A DNA stretch of 10,481 bases, from contig DAOUQK010000102.1 of NCBI GenBank assembly GCA_030625695.1, positions 1 through 10,481 of the forward strand, read 5' to 3'. This document shows, one piece after another, positions 1 to 6,079 of the stretch; position 1 is the first letter of the stretch; every line of letters starts with the position of its first letter. The notes below the pieces were generated by a model. That model worked only from the letters and a program-made list of their open reading frames with translations. It had not been told where the DNA came from and searched no databases. Position numbers and translations under genes: made by a program. This stretch comes from Paracoccaceae bacterium (GTDB taxonomy: Bacteria > Pseudomonadota > Alphaproteobacteria > Rhodobacterales > Rhodobacteraceae).

Positions 1-596
1 TCGGACATCGACGAGATGTTAAAGAACCACTGCGTCAACTCGCGCCGTTCCACCAAAGCGCCCGAACGCCAGCCGCGCCCGGCCTCGACCTGTTCATTGG
101 CCAGAACCGTCATATCGACCGGATCCCAGTTAACAATCGCGTTTTTGCGATAAACCAGCCCGGCCTGAAGCATATCAAGAAACAACGCCTGTTGCTGGCC
201 GTAATATTCCGGATCGCAAGTGGCAAACTCGCGCGACCAATCAATCGACAGGCCAAGCGGCTTCATCTGCCCCCGCATGTCGGCAATGTTGGAATAGGTC
301 CACTCTTTAGGATGACCTCCAATCGCCATCGCGGCATTTTCTGCAGGCATTCCAAAGGCATCCCAACCCATCGGGTGCAGCACATTATGCCCGGTGGCGA
401 TCTTATAGCGGGCAATCACGTCGCCCATGGTATAGTTGCGAACATGCCCCATATGAATGCGCCCTGACGGATAGGGGAACATCTCAAGCACATAATACTT
501 GGGCCTGTCGTTATCGCGTTTCGCGCGAAATATCCCGGCCTCGTCCCAGGCTTGCTGCCATTTGGCTTCGATGTCTGAGGCTTCGTATCGCGCCAT
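1..596 (-). CDS. leuS: Leucyl-tRNA synthetase, N-terminal part (runs off the left edge)
   Basis: Class I aminoacyl-tRNA synthetase that charges tRNA-Leu in the cytoplasm. About 198 N-terminal residues are present; the family is usually about 850 residues, so the gene continues beyond position 1. Visible family marks are the opening MARYEASDIEAKWQQAW, the block FPYPSGRIHMGHVRNYTMGD (HIGH-type signature HMGH near residues 48-51), HPMGWDAFGMPAENAA, and NWDPVDMTVLANEQV near residues 155-170. The KMSKS motif would lie outside the window. The ATG at 594-596 is chosen because it gives the standard LeuRS N-terminus and has AGGGA about 10 bases upstream. An earlier ATG at 601-603 is in another frame. 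A strong hairpin with a U-run lies 18 bases before the start (see terminator). Seen: motifs and reading frame. Known: LeuRS family. Confidence is very high. Confidence 0.97.
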   Translation of the reverse strand, partial: MARYEASDIEAKWQQAWDEAGIFRAKRDNDRPKYYVLEMFPYPSGRIHMGHVRNYTMGDVIARYKIATGHNVLHPMGWDAFGMPAENAAMAIGGHPKEWTYSNIADMRGQMKPLGLSIDWSREFATCDPEYYGQQQALFLDMLQAGLVYRKNAIVNWDPVDMTVLANEQVEAGRGWRSGALVERRELTQWFFNISSMS

Positions 597-614
597 GGCT
601 CATGATTCCCTGTG

Positions 615-642
615 AAAAACGCCGGAGTTTGCTCCGGCGTTT
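615..642 (-). terminator. Terminator-like hairpin directly upstream of leuS
   Basis: A perfect 11-base-pair stem (617-627 with 632-642, AAACGCCGGAG / CTCCGGCGTTT) with a 4-base loop is followed on the minus strand by a run of five U, three of them inside the stem. This is a textbook intrinsic terminator for transcription coming from the DUF3576 gene. It ends only 18 bases before the leuS ATG and abuts the leuS ribosome-binding site, so no promoter fits between it and leuS. It could therefore terminate, or partly attenuate, the transcript that feeds leuS. Confidence 0.8.
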
Positions 643-663
643 GATAGTGTGAATTTGCACAGG

Positions 664-684
664 TATCCAGCCGATATCCAGCCG
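664..684. repeat. Short tandem repeat, 11-base period
   Basis: TATCCAGCCG occurs twice (664-673 and 675-684) separated by one A, in the spacer between the DUF3576 stop and the leuS hairpin. It could be chance, a binding site, or part of the leuS leader. No function can be assigned. Confidence 0.4.
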
Positions 685-722
685 CTGTTTGCGATCTGCA
701 AAACCGCAACGAAAGTCGGGAA

Positions 723-1226
723 TTACAACTTGCTGTCGCCAATCCTGATCTGTCGCGCGCGCGACAGAATCGCGTCTTCGACGGCGCGGGCAGTCGACGG
801 GTCAACCGAACGCCCCCCACTGGAATGCAGCGAAACCTTGAGAGAGCGGGCATCAAGTGCCGGGTCTTTGATATGCACGGTTGCGCGGTATGACCGGCCA
901 CCGCCGGGGGGGGTGCCGTATCCTGTAATGATCACGCCAGTAAACGGATCAACCGATTGTACCGGCAAGAAACTTAGAACATCCAGAGATGCAATCCACA
1001 GATAACGGTTCACGTTGACCTTCTGGTCGCCCTTTGTGCCGCCAAATACATCCCAAATGCTGGATTTGTCATAGGTTTCGACGGCTGCTTCCTGCGCGCT
1101 CAGAACCTGACCTGTTGGGGCATTCGGGTCGAAAATGCCACCACCCTTTCTTTTGCCACCGCAGGCAGCGACGCCTATGCAAACCAGAAGAATCAATGAG
1201 GTATTCAGGAGTTTCGTAAGTGTCAT
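723..1226 (-). CDS. DUF3576-family outer-envelope lipoprotein
   Basis: A 167-residue lipoprotein of unknown function. Residues 1-21 form a signal peptide (positive start, hydrophobic LLNTSLILLVCIGV) ending in the lipobox VAAC, so Cys22 should be lipidated and the mature protein anchored in the cell envelope. A low-complexity basic-glycine stretch GGKRKGGG follows. The conserved core has SSIWDVFGG (around 55-63), VNRYLWIASLDVLSFLPVQS and DPFTGVIITGYG, then a C-terminal helical part ending RARQIRIGDSKL. These are features I associate with the DUF3576 family, which is common next to leuS in alphaproteobacteria. The start ATG (1224-1226) has a modest AGAG about 8 bases upstream. It lies upstream of leuS on the same strand, with 126 bases and a terminator hairpin between them. 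The biochemical role is unknown. Family confidence is good; a role in the outer membrane is inference. Confidence 0.88.
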   Translation of the reverse strand: MTLTKLLNTSLILLVCIGVAACGGKRKGGGIFDPNAPTGQVLSAQEAAVETYDKSSIWDVFGGTKGDQKVNVNRYLWIASLDVLSFLPVQSVDPFTGVIITGYGTPPGGGRSYRATVHIKDPALDARSLKVSLHSSGGRSVDPSTARAVEDAILSRARQIRIGDSKL

Positions 1227-1569
1227 TGTGCAATCTCTGTAAAGCCTTTGGGTGATTCCCTATCCAAGCCTGTACGGCGGAGCAAGAACTTAGTAGCAGA
1301 GTCGCGTGGCGTTTTGGCTTGATTGCCTGGGTTTTGGGCGACATCCGGCCGCATCTTGCCGACCACAATTCACTTATTTCCCCGCCCCTTGCCGAAATAA
1401 CGGCAGTTCCAAGGCCGGACTGTGGCAAAGCTGCACCATCCCCAACCACTTTGTCCCGGTTCAGTTTGCAAGCCTTGCCAAAATGACCCGGAAAAGGCGA
1501 AACCCCCTGCATACCTTTGCCGGAATTCACCGGTTGGGGCGTATGAAATGAAACCGAGGGAAAAATACG
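1227..1569. other. Divergent intergenic region between the lipoprotein and porin genes
   Basis: This 343-base non-coding region must hold the promoters of both divergent genes. The only strong signal for the porin is the ribosome-binding site GAGGG at 1556-1560, ten bases or so before the ATG. I found no convincing -35/-10 pair for the porin. A small inverted repeat TGCCG/CGGCA (1390-1394 with 1401-1405, loop AAATAA) is present. For the lipoprotein gene a weak TTGCTC, 17 bases, ATAGGG arrangement can be drawn on the minus strand but is not persuasive. Short open frames here show no family resemblance. The length suggests a long porin 5' leader or several regulator sites; that is inference. 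Confidence 0.5.
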
Positions 1570-2577
1570 ATGAAAAAGATTCTCTTCGCAACGACTGCGC
1601 TGATCGCCACTGCTGGCATGGCAGCTGCAGACGTTCGCCTCAGTGGTTACGGCCGCTTCGGCCTTGACTATAACGACGCAAACACACGTACCGGCCTGAA
1701 CGGCGCGGGTAACGCGGCCAATGGTGTCTCCGAGACCAACATCACCAGCCGTCTGCGTATTCAGTTCGACATGTCGACTGAAACAGACTCCGGCGTTGCA
1801 ATCGGTGCCCGTCTGCGTATGCAGACAGAAAGCCGTGACAACACTGTCAATGGTAACGGCGCAAACGGTACAACAACTGCAAACGGCGCGCGTTTCTTCG
1901 CAAGCTACGGTGGTTTCACCGTGCAGGTTGGCAACATCACTGGCGCGATCGACGGCTTGGCTGGTCTCTACCTGCCAACAAGTTCGGCTGACACTGGTAT
2001 TGACGGTATGGGTTTCCACTCAATCGTCGCTAACACTGTTGGTGGTAACGGCTTCGCTTGGGATGCATATACATCCGCAAATGTCGGCGCTAACGGCGTT
2101 GAACTGATCTATTCGAGCGGCGACTTTGGTGCTCACTTCTCGTATTCGACACAGAACGGTCCTGCCGCTGTTGATCGTTTCGCGGTTAGCGGTAAGTACT
2201 CGTTTGGTGACTGGACAGTCGGCCTTGGTATCCAGGACTCGGATACTGTTGGCGAAGACAAGGTCATCCTCACTGTCGCTGGTGACATCGGTCAGTTTGG
2301 TGTTGGCCTTGCCTACGCTCAAAACTCCGACGCTGGCGGTGTTGGTGTAGACATCGACAAGCTGCGTATCTACGGCAAAATGGACGTTGGCGCGTCCGGT
2401 ATTGTTCTGGCGTGGATCACAGACGAAGATGGTGCCGCAGGTGCCACGACCAACGGCACGTCCTTTGGTCTGAACTACCAGCACGATCTCGGGGGCGGCG
2501 TTACATTCGACGCGGGCTTTGTAGACTCCGTGAACGACCAGCAGCAGCTTCAGGCCGGTGTATATTTCCGCTTCTAA
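1570..2577 (+). CDS. Rhodobacter-type trimeric outer-membrane porin
   Basis: A 335-residue beta-barrel porin for passive diffusion of small hydrophilic solutes across the outer membrane. Residues 1-20 are a Sec signal peptide (MKKILFATTALIATAGMAAA) with an A-x-A cleavage site before Asp21. The mature protein opens DVRLSGYGRFGLDYN, the usual first strand of Rhodobacter porins. Alternating hydrophobic strands follow, such as SRLRIQFDMSTETDSGVAIGARLRMQTES and ISQ-like turns. Asn/Gly-rich segments (around 36-53 and 93-108) look like exposed loops. The protein ends in the C-terminal strand LQAGVYFRF, with the terminal Phe recognised by the BAM machinery. There is no cysteine. Codon choice (GGT, GCT, CGT, AAC, CTG) is clearly more biased than in neighbouring genes, fitting very high expression. 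It is preceded by GAGGG and followed by a strong terminator, so it is probably monocistronic. The exact solute preference cannot be read from the sequence. Confidence 0.92.
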   Translation: MKKILFATTALIATAGMAAADVRLSGYGRFGLDYNDANTRTGLNGAGNAANGVSETNITSRLRIQFDMSTETDSGVAIGARLRMQTESRDNTVNGNGANGTTTANGARFFASYGGFTVQVGNITGAIDGLAGLYLPTSSADTGIDGMGFHSIVANTVGGNGFAWDAYTSANVGANGVELIYSSGDFGAHFSYSTQNGPAAVDRFAVSGKYSFGDWTVGLGIQDSDTVGEDKVILTVAGDIGQFGVGLAYAQNSDAGGVGVDIDKLRIYGKMDVGASGIVLAWITDEDGAAGATTNGTSFGLNYQHDLGGGVTFDAGFVDSVNDQQQLQAGVYFRF

Positions 2578-2606
2578 GCGGATCATACCGAGTTGAACTC
2601 GATATT

Positions 2607-2637
2607 GGGCGGGCCTTCGGGTCCGCCCTTTTCTTTT
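2607..2637 (+). terminator. Intrinsic terminator of the porin gene
   Basis: GGGCGGGCC, TTCG, GGGTCCGCCC forms a 9-pair stem (2607-2615 with 2620-2628, one G-T pair) closed by a C(UUCG)G tetraloop, then TTTTCTTTT. It starts 30 bases after the porin stop. It also shows that yggS must start downstream rather than at the earlier in-frame ATG that overlaps the U-run. Confidence 0.92.
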
Positions 2638-2689
2638 GCTTACCTCAGGTATTCCCGAGGCCGGAGCAACACCACGGAATGAGGCCCCC

Positions 2690-3343
2690 ATGTCGCTGGA
2701 CGAAATCAAATCGCGAATCACTGCCGCTGAGCAGGCGGCCGGTCGGGTGGTCGGCTCGGTCCGGTTGATCGCCGTGTCCAAAGTTCAGCCAGACGAACGG
2801 GTCGAAGCGGTATTAAAGCAAGGTCACAGATGTTTCGGTGAAAACCGGGTTCAGGAGGCTGCGGGCAAATGGCCTGCGTTCCGCGAGCGATTTGATGGTA
2901 TCGACCTGCATCTGATCGGACCACTGCAAACCAACAAAGCGCGTCAGGCGATGGACCTTTGCAATGTTATCCATTCACTGGATCGACCAAAGCTGGCAAA
3001 TACATTTGCCCGCCTGGCGCAGGAACGGGGGGCTTGCCCGGACCTGTTCATTCAGGTGAACACCGGGGAAGAACCGCAAAAGGCCGGAATTTTGCCCGCG
3101 GGTGCAGACCGGTTTATTGCCAACTGCCTTGATATGGACCTGCCGGTTCAGGGGTTGATGTGCATCCCCCCGGCAAACGAGGAACCTTCGTTGCATTTTG
3201 CCTTACTGGCAAAGATTGCCACCCGTAACGGACTGACCGGCCTGTCCATGGGTATGAGCGCCGATTTTGAGTCCGCCATTGCGCTGGGGGCGACACATAT
3301 CCGTGTCGGCTCGGCGATATTCGGCGCGCGGGTTGCACCGTAG
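2690..3343 (+). CDS. yggS: YggS/PLPBP-family pyridoxal phosphate homeostasis protein
   Basis: A 217-residue single-domain PLP-binding protein of the YggS/PROSC family, a fold-type III TIM barrel without known catalysis that buffers PLP and affects amino-acid and keto-acid balance in the cytoplasm. Visible motifs in order are LIAVSKVQP with the PLP lysine at Lys31, FGENRVQEA, HLIGPLQTNKARQA, VNTGEEPQKAG, and the C-terminal phosphate-binding block LSMGMSADFESAIALGATHIRVGSAIFG. Length is near the usual 220-235. The ATG at 2690 has GAGG five bases upstream (2681-2684). A longer in-frame start at 2636 falls inside the porin terminator and adds residues not typical of the family. Its last codons, CCG TAG, lie inside the palindromic element at 3338-3412, which supplies its stop codon. 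Confidence 0.94.
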   Translation: MSLDEIKSRITAAEQAAGRVVGSVRLIAVSKVQPDERVEAVLKQGHRCFGENRVQEAAGKWPAFRERFDGIDLHLIGPLQTNKARQAMDLCNVIHSLDRPKLANTFARLAQERGACPDLFIQVNTGEEPQKAGILPAGADRFIANCLDMDLPVQGLMCIPPANEEPSLHFALLAKIATRNGLTGLSMGMSADFESAIALGATHIRVGSAIFGARVAP

Positions 3344-3412
3344 GGCGGGGTTTTACCCCGCCGGCACCCCCGCCGGCCGGAAGGGAAGGTGGGGTGAAAC
3401 CCCACCCTACGG
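3338..3412. repeat. REPIN/BIME-like element: two inverted REP units with GTAG ends
   Basis: A 75-base imperfect palindrome. The left unit reads CCGTAG then a hairpin GGCGGGGT-TTT-ACCCCGCC (3344-3362). The right unit is the inverted counterpart, a hairpin GGTGGGGT-GAA-ACCCCACC (3388-3406) followed by CTACGG. The outer 25 bases on each side match in 22 of 25 positions as inverted repeats. A GTAG tetranucleotide directly 5' of a GC-rich hairpin, in two inverted copies, is the known layout of REP doublets (REPINs/BIMEs) mobilised by RAYT transposases. The TAG of each GTAG is the stop codon of the flanking gene: 3341-3343 for yggS, and the complement of 3407-3409 for the L,D-transpeptidase gene. 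It probably also acts as a bidirectional terminator or mRNA end stabiliser. Seen: the structure and stops. Known: REPIN layout. Inferred: mobility. Confidence 0.75.
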
Positions 3413-3901
3413 CACAATCAATCGGTCCCGCAGGTGCAACCGCCGGGCGATCCAGTTCAGATGATCGCGCCCTAGGGCCACGCAGCCTTCGGTGGGAAAC
3501 CCCGGCCTGCGCCATTGATGCATGAAGATCGCCGACCCCCGGCCCGGTTGTGCATCCGGCCAGTTCCAATCGCTTAGCAGCACCAGATCATAAAGCGGAT
3601 CACTCCGGCGCAGATGCTCATGGCTGAACGGGTGCGGCGCACGAACCTGAGTATTGCAGGCAGGATCGCCCACATCATCCGACCACAAATCACCCGGACC
3701 AATTGGCGTCGCCCAATCGTTCGGAGGGCCCATGCGATCCGCACGAAACAGCATTCCGACAATGTGGTGAACACCCCGTGGCGTGGCCCCGTCGCCTTCG
3801 CGTTTATCGTAAGCAACACCGCCTTTGCCGATGGAACAGGGGAACAGACGGGTGCGAAACCGTAATCCCGTTGGCGTTAAAACCATATCCTGCGGTGTCA
3901 C
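3407..3901 (-). CDS. L,D-transpeptidase (YkuD) fold protein
   Basis: A 164-residue protein made almost only of a YkuD-type catalytic domain. Family marks are KREGDGATPRG (33-43), YDLVLLSDWN (104-113), and the active-site region IFMHQWRRPGFPTEGCVAL, with His128 and the nucleophile Cys140 in a T-E-G-C variant of the usual S-x-G-C motif. Such enzymes form 3-3 or lipoprotein crosslinks in peptidoglycan or catalyse related acyl transfers. No signal peptide or membrane segment is visible, which is common in this short subgroup, so periplasmic location is not shown. The start is a GTG (3899-3901) overlapping the ribA TGA as GTGA, consistent with translational coupling. An ATG five codons later is an alternative. 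The last codons CCG TAG come from the palindromic element. Substrate is unknown. Confidence 0.85.
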   Translation of the reverse strand: MTPQDMVLTPTGLRFRTRLFPCSIGKGGVAYDKREGDGATPRGVHHIVGMLFRADRMGPPNDWATPIGPGDLWSDDVGDPACNTQVRAPHPFSHEHLRRSDPLYDLVLLSDWNWPDAQPGRGSAIFMHQWRRPGFPTEGCVALGRDHLNWIARRLHLRDRLIVP

Positions 3902-4989
3902 AAAAGATGCCCGGATTTGGCCGCTTTAGTTGCCAGATACGCCTGATTATGCGCCGTTTCACCCACCTTCAGCGGCACCCGTTCAGACACCGAAACGCCT
4001 GTCTTTTCCATCATCGCAACCTTGGCCGGGTTATTAGTCAACAGACGAACATTGCGAAAACCCAAAGATTTCAGAATGTCAGCACCCAGCCGAAAGTCCC
4101 TTTCGTCATCTTCAAACCCCAACCGATGATTCGCCTCAACCGTATCAAACCCTTGATCCTGCAAGGAATATGCGCGCATCTTATTGGCCAGACCAATCCC
4201 GCGCCCTTCTTGGTTCAGATACAAAAGCACCCCAGCCCCTTCGGCCCCCATCTGTGCCAATGCCCCGCGCAATTGCGGCCCGCAATCGCATTTCAAGCTG
4301 CCTAACAAGTCTCCAGTGAAACAGGCCGAATGTAACCGCGTCAAAACCGGGGCGTCAGGCGTCGGCCGTCCGATGACCACGGCGTAATGTTCCTCACCAC
4401 CGTCCTGCGGGCGAAAAACATGCAATCGCCCGGCCTCGGACACCGCCAACGGCAGGCGGGCGCTGATCACCTGGTGAAGCGGGCTGGGATCGGCCAGATG
4501 TGGTACGGCCAAAGCCTGATCAACGCAGGTTAAGTGGTGCTCAAGCGCAAAAGCGCGCCCATTCTCAACCTGAACCACCAGGACCGCCGGCAAAAGACGT
4601 GCTGATTTGGCCAGTTTCAAACCCAATCGGTGTAATCCCGCATCACCGCCCCGCTGGATCGTCAATGGCCCCTTCATCGGTGCAATCAGATCATCCGCCG
4701 GATCGGCGATGGCCTGAACCCAGGCTACATTTGCCTCATCCGGCAGGCGAACACGCGCCAAATCCCCGTCGTAAACCATCGCCTTTAACGTTTGCGCCCG
4801 CCGCAGCGTGATTGCCACCACCACATCCCCGGCGCACCTGCGAACCTCCTGCAAACGTGCGGCGCTTAAGGTTTCCACCGCCAGCACCAGCACCGCATGC
4901 TGATCGTTGCAAAGCACCACCGGCACACCCATGCGCAGGTCGGCCCGGGCCCGGGCCAACAGTTCGACAATATCGGGTGCGAGGCTCAT
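3898..4989 (-). CDS. ribA: GTP cyclohydrolase II with degenerate N-terminal domain
   Basis: Zinc enzyme for the first committed step of riboflavin synthesis: GTP to 2,5-diamino-6-ribosylamino-pyrimidinone phosphate, formate and pyrophosphate, in the cytoplasm. The catalytic domain occupies about residues 170-350. HSACFTGDLLGSLKCDCG carries the zinc ligands Cys223, Cys234 and Cys236, followed by LYLNQEGRGIGLANKMRAY, DTVEANHRLGFEDDERDF and RLLTNNPAKV. At 363 residues it is far longer than E. coli RibA (about 196). The N-terminal 170 residues (for example ARADLRMGVPVVL) faintly resemble DHBP synthase (RibB) but lack its acidic DDEDRENEGD motif, so this part is probably not catalytic. The ATG at 4987-4989 has CAGGA 8 bases upstream. 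It overlaps the downstream L,D-transpeptidase gene by 4 bases and diverges from the response regulator. No FMN riboswitch is visible; the leader is too short. Confidence 0.93.
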   Translation of the reverse strand: MSLAPDIVELLARARADLRMGVPVVLCNDQHAVLVLAVETLSAARLQEVRRCAGDVVVAITLRRAQTLKAMVYDGDLARVRLPDEANVAWVQAIADPADDLIAPMKGPLTIQRGGDAGLHRLGLKLAKSARLLPAVLVVQVENGRAFALEHHLTCVDQALAVPHLADPSPLHQVISARLPLAVSEAGRLHVFRPQDGGEEHYAVVIGRPTPDAPVLTRLHSACFTGDLLGSLKCDCGPQLRGALAQMGAEGAGVLLYLNQEGRGIGLANKMRAYSLQDQGFDTVEANHRLGFEDDERDFRLGADILKSLGFRNVRLLTNNPAKVAMMEKTGVSVSERVPLKVGETAHNQAYLATKAAKSGHLL

Positions 4990-5015
4990 ACACGAAATCC
5001 TGATAAAACTTGTGC

Positions 5016-5046
5016 ATTATCTAGGGGGGTTTTGTCGCAATGTGAA
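5016..5046 (-). promoter_or_regulatory. Candidate ribA promoter
   Basis: On the minus strand, GATAAT (5016-5021) is a good -10 candidate and TTCACA (5041-5046) a -35 candidate. The 19-base spacer is longer than optimal. It would give a leader of about 20 bases containing the CAGGA ribosome-binding site. Weak, motif-only evidence. Confidence 0.3.
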
Positions 5047-5054
5047 ACATATAC

Positions 5055-5077
5055 CCACGCGTGGACACGTCAGCGTG
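5055..5077. promoter_or_regulatory. Clustered CACG/CGTG inverted repeats (candidate operator)
   Basis: A perfect 10-base palindrome CCACGCGTGG (5055-5064) is followed at once by a second inverted repeat CACG-TCAG-CGTG (5066-5077). The two CACG half-sites are 10 bases apart, a spacing typical of tandem OmpR-family binding. The cluster lies in the ribA / response-regulator divergent spacer, upstream of a TATAAA (5108-5113) that could be the regulator's -10. Autoregulation is a guess. Confidence 0.35.
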
Positions 5078-5151
5078 AAATAATGCAGTAAATCTTGCCC
5101 TTAGGCGTATAAATGCACAAGTGATCTAACAAGCACACGAAGGAGAGCCCA

Positions 5152-5838
5152 ATGGCCCAGCTTAAGAAAATCCTGCTGGTGGATGACGATGACGACCTGC
5201 GCGACGCACTAAGTGAACAATTGGTCATGACCGAGGATTTTGATGTGTTCGAGGCTGCTGATGGCCATGCCGCCATGGATCGCGCCAAAGAAGCACTTTA
5301 TGATCTGGTCATTCTGGATGTGGGCCTGCCCGACACCGATGGCCGTGAATTGTGCCGGTTGATGCGCAAACAGGGGGTCAAATCGCCAATCCTTATGCTG
5401 ACCGGCCATGACACCGATTCCGATACCATTCTGGGTCTGGATGCTGGTGCAAATGATTATATCACAAAGCCGTTCAAATTTCCGGTGCTTTTGGCACGCA
5501 TCCGCGCGCAATTGCGTCAGCACGAACAATCCGAAGATGCGGTGTTCACGCTTGGGCCGTATACCTTCAAACCGTCGATGAAGATGCTGATCACCGACGA
5601 AGACCGCAAAATCCGTTTGACCGAGAAAGAGACAAACATCCTCAAATTCCTGTACCGCTCGGCCGAAGGCGTGGTTGCCCGAGATGTGCTGTTGCACGAG
5701 GTTTGGGGCTACAACGCCGGCGTCACCACCCATACGCTTGAAACCCATATCTATCGTTTGCGCCAGAAAATCGAACCGGATCCGTCCAATGCCCGGCTGT
5801 TGGTTACCGAATCGGGCGGCTACCGTTTGGTGGCTTAA
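5152..5838 (+). CDS. OmpR-family response regulator (CenR-like, orphan)
   Basis: A 228-residue two-component DNA-binding regulator. The receiver domain spans about residues 5-122, with the acidic pocket at 11-13, phospho-acceptor Asp56 in LVILDVGLP, Thr84 in MLTGHD and Lys106 in ITKPFKF. The winged-helix DNA-binding domain is at about 130-228, with RLTEKETNILKFLYRS, EVWGYNAGVTTHTLETHIYRLRQK and the wing ESGGYRL. A strong AAGGAGAG (5140-5147) precedes the ATG. No histidine kinase is adjacent. The receiver and the THTLETHIYRLRQKIEPDP block resemble what I recall of alphaproteobacterial CenR, the essential envelope regulator whose kinase CenK is encoded elsewhere; that identity is a suggestion, not shown. 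The long spacer with CACG/CGTG repeats upstream may be a control site. Transcription probably ends at the hairpin at 5952-5979. Confidence 0.93.
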   Translation: MAQLKKILLVDDDDDLRDALSEQLVMTEDFDVFEAADGHAAMDRAKEALYDLVILDVGLPDTDGRELCRLMRKQGVKSPILMLTGHDTDSDTILGLDAGANDYITKPFKFPVLLARIRAQLRQHEQSEDAVFTLGPYTFKPSMKMLITDEDRKIRLTEKETNILKFLYRSAEGVVARDVLLHEVWGYNAGVTTHTLETHIYRLRQKIEPDPSNARLLVTESGGYRLVA

Positions 5839-5913
5839 GACAATTTAATCGTGCGTTAATTGAAACCATGTACGATCGTGCTTACGTAATAGTAAGACAG
5901 TTACCCAACCCGC

Positions 5914-5935
5914 GCATGTCCGGGTCATGACATGC
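5914..5935 (+). other. Stem-loop in the 3' region of the response-regulator transcript
   Basis: GCATGTC (5914-5920) and GACATGC (5929-5935) form a 7-pair stem with an 8-base loop. It is followed by an apparently unpaired CACCTCCCTG and then the terminator hairpin. Smaller inverted repeats (CTTAC/GTAAG at 5881-5896) lie just upstream. The 241 bases from 5839 to 6079 hold no gene that I can support. Confidence 0.5.
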
Positions 5936-5951
5936 ACCTCCCTGTTGGACT

Positions 5952-5979
5952 GGCCGGGCCTCGTGCCCGGCCTTTTTTT
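5952..5979 (+). terminator. Intrinsic terminator after the response regulator
   Basis: A perfect 8-pair stem GGCCGGGC / GCCCGGCC (5952-5959 with 5965-5972), loop CTCGT, is followed by seven T (5973-5979). It ends the response-regulator transcript, or a short RNA from its 3' region. It lies before exonuclease III and argues against starting that gene at the upstream in-frame ATG 5927. Confidence 0.93.
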
Positions 5980-5998
5980 GTCCGGGTATATGTGGGGT

Positions 5999-6021
5999 GG
6001 GTTCAATTGCAATAACCCTAC
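5999..6021 (-). repeat. Possible degenerate single REP unit
   Basis: On the minus strand GTAG is followed by GGTT-ATTGCAATTG-AACC, a short stem preceded by the same GTAG tetranucleotide as the element at 3338-3412 and followed by ACCCACCCCAC-like sequence. The stem is short, so this may be chance. Confidence 0.25.
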
Positions 6022-6079
6022 GCGTCAGCTAGACCATTGCATTACAAGCCCGAAACCATCACAGAATTGCGAGTCCGAT

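Noticed and set aside
601..603. Alternative ATG just upstream of leuS
   Set aside because: It is out of frame with leuS and opens only about 30 codons; the ATG at 594-596 gives the expected LeuRS sequence.
1306..1551. 81-residue plus-strand frame in the porin upstream region
   Set aside because: No ribosome-binding site, no family resemblance, and atypical composition; best read as intergenic DNA.
2636..2689. Extended N-terminus for yggS
   Set aside because: It would start inside the porin terminator's U-run; the ATG at 2690 has a proper GAGG and gives the normal family N-terminus.
1069..2781. Two long minus-strand open frames (316 and 253 residues) opposite the porin gene
   Set aside because: They are a by-product of the porin's strong codon bias, which avoids codons that would make antisense stops. 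The translations are Thr/Val/Cys-rich, match no family I know, and one also overlaps the lipoprotein gene.
4990..5151. Possible FMN riboswitch upstream of ribA
   Set aside because: The predicted leader is only about 20 bases and no conserved FMN-riboswitch elements are visible.
5209..5748. 179-residue minus-strand frame opposite the response regulator
   Set aside because: It lies wholly inside a gene with clear receiver and winged-helix motifs, and has no recognisable motif or ribosome-binding site of its own.
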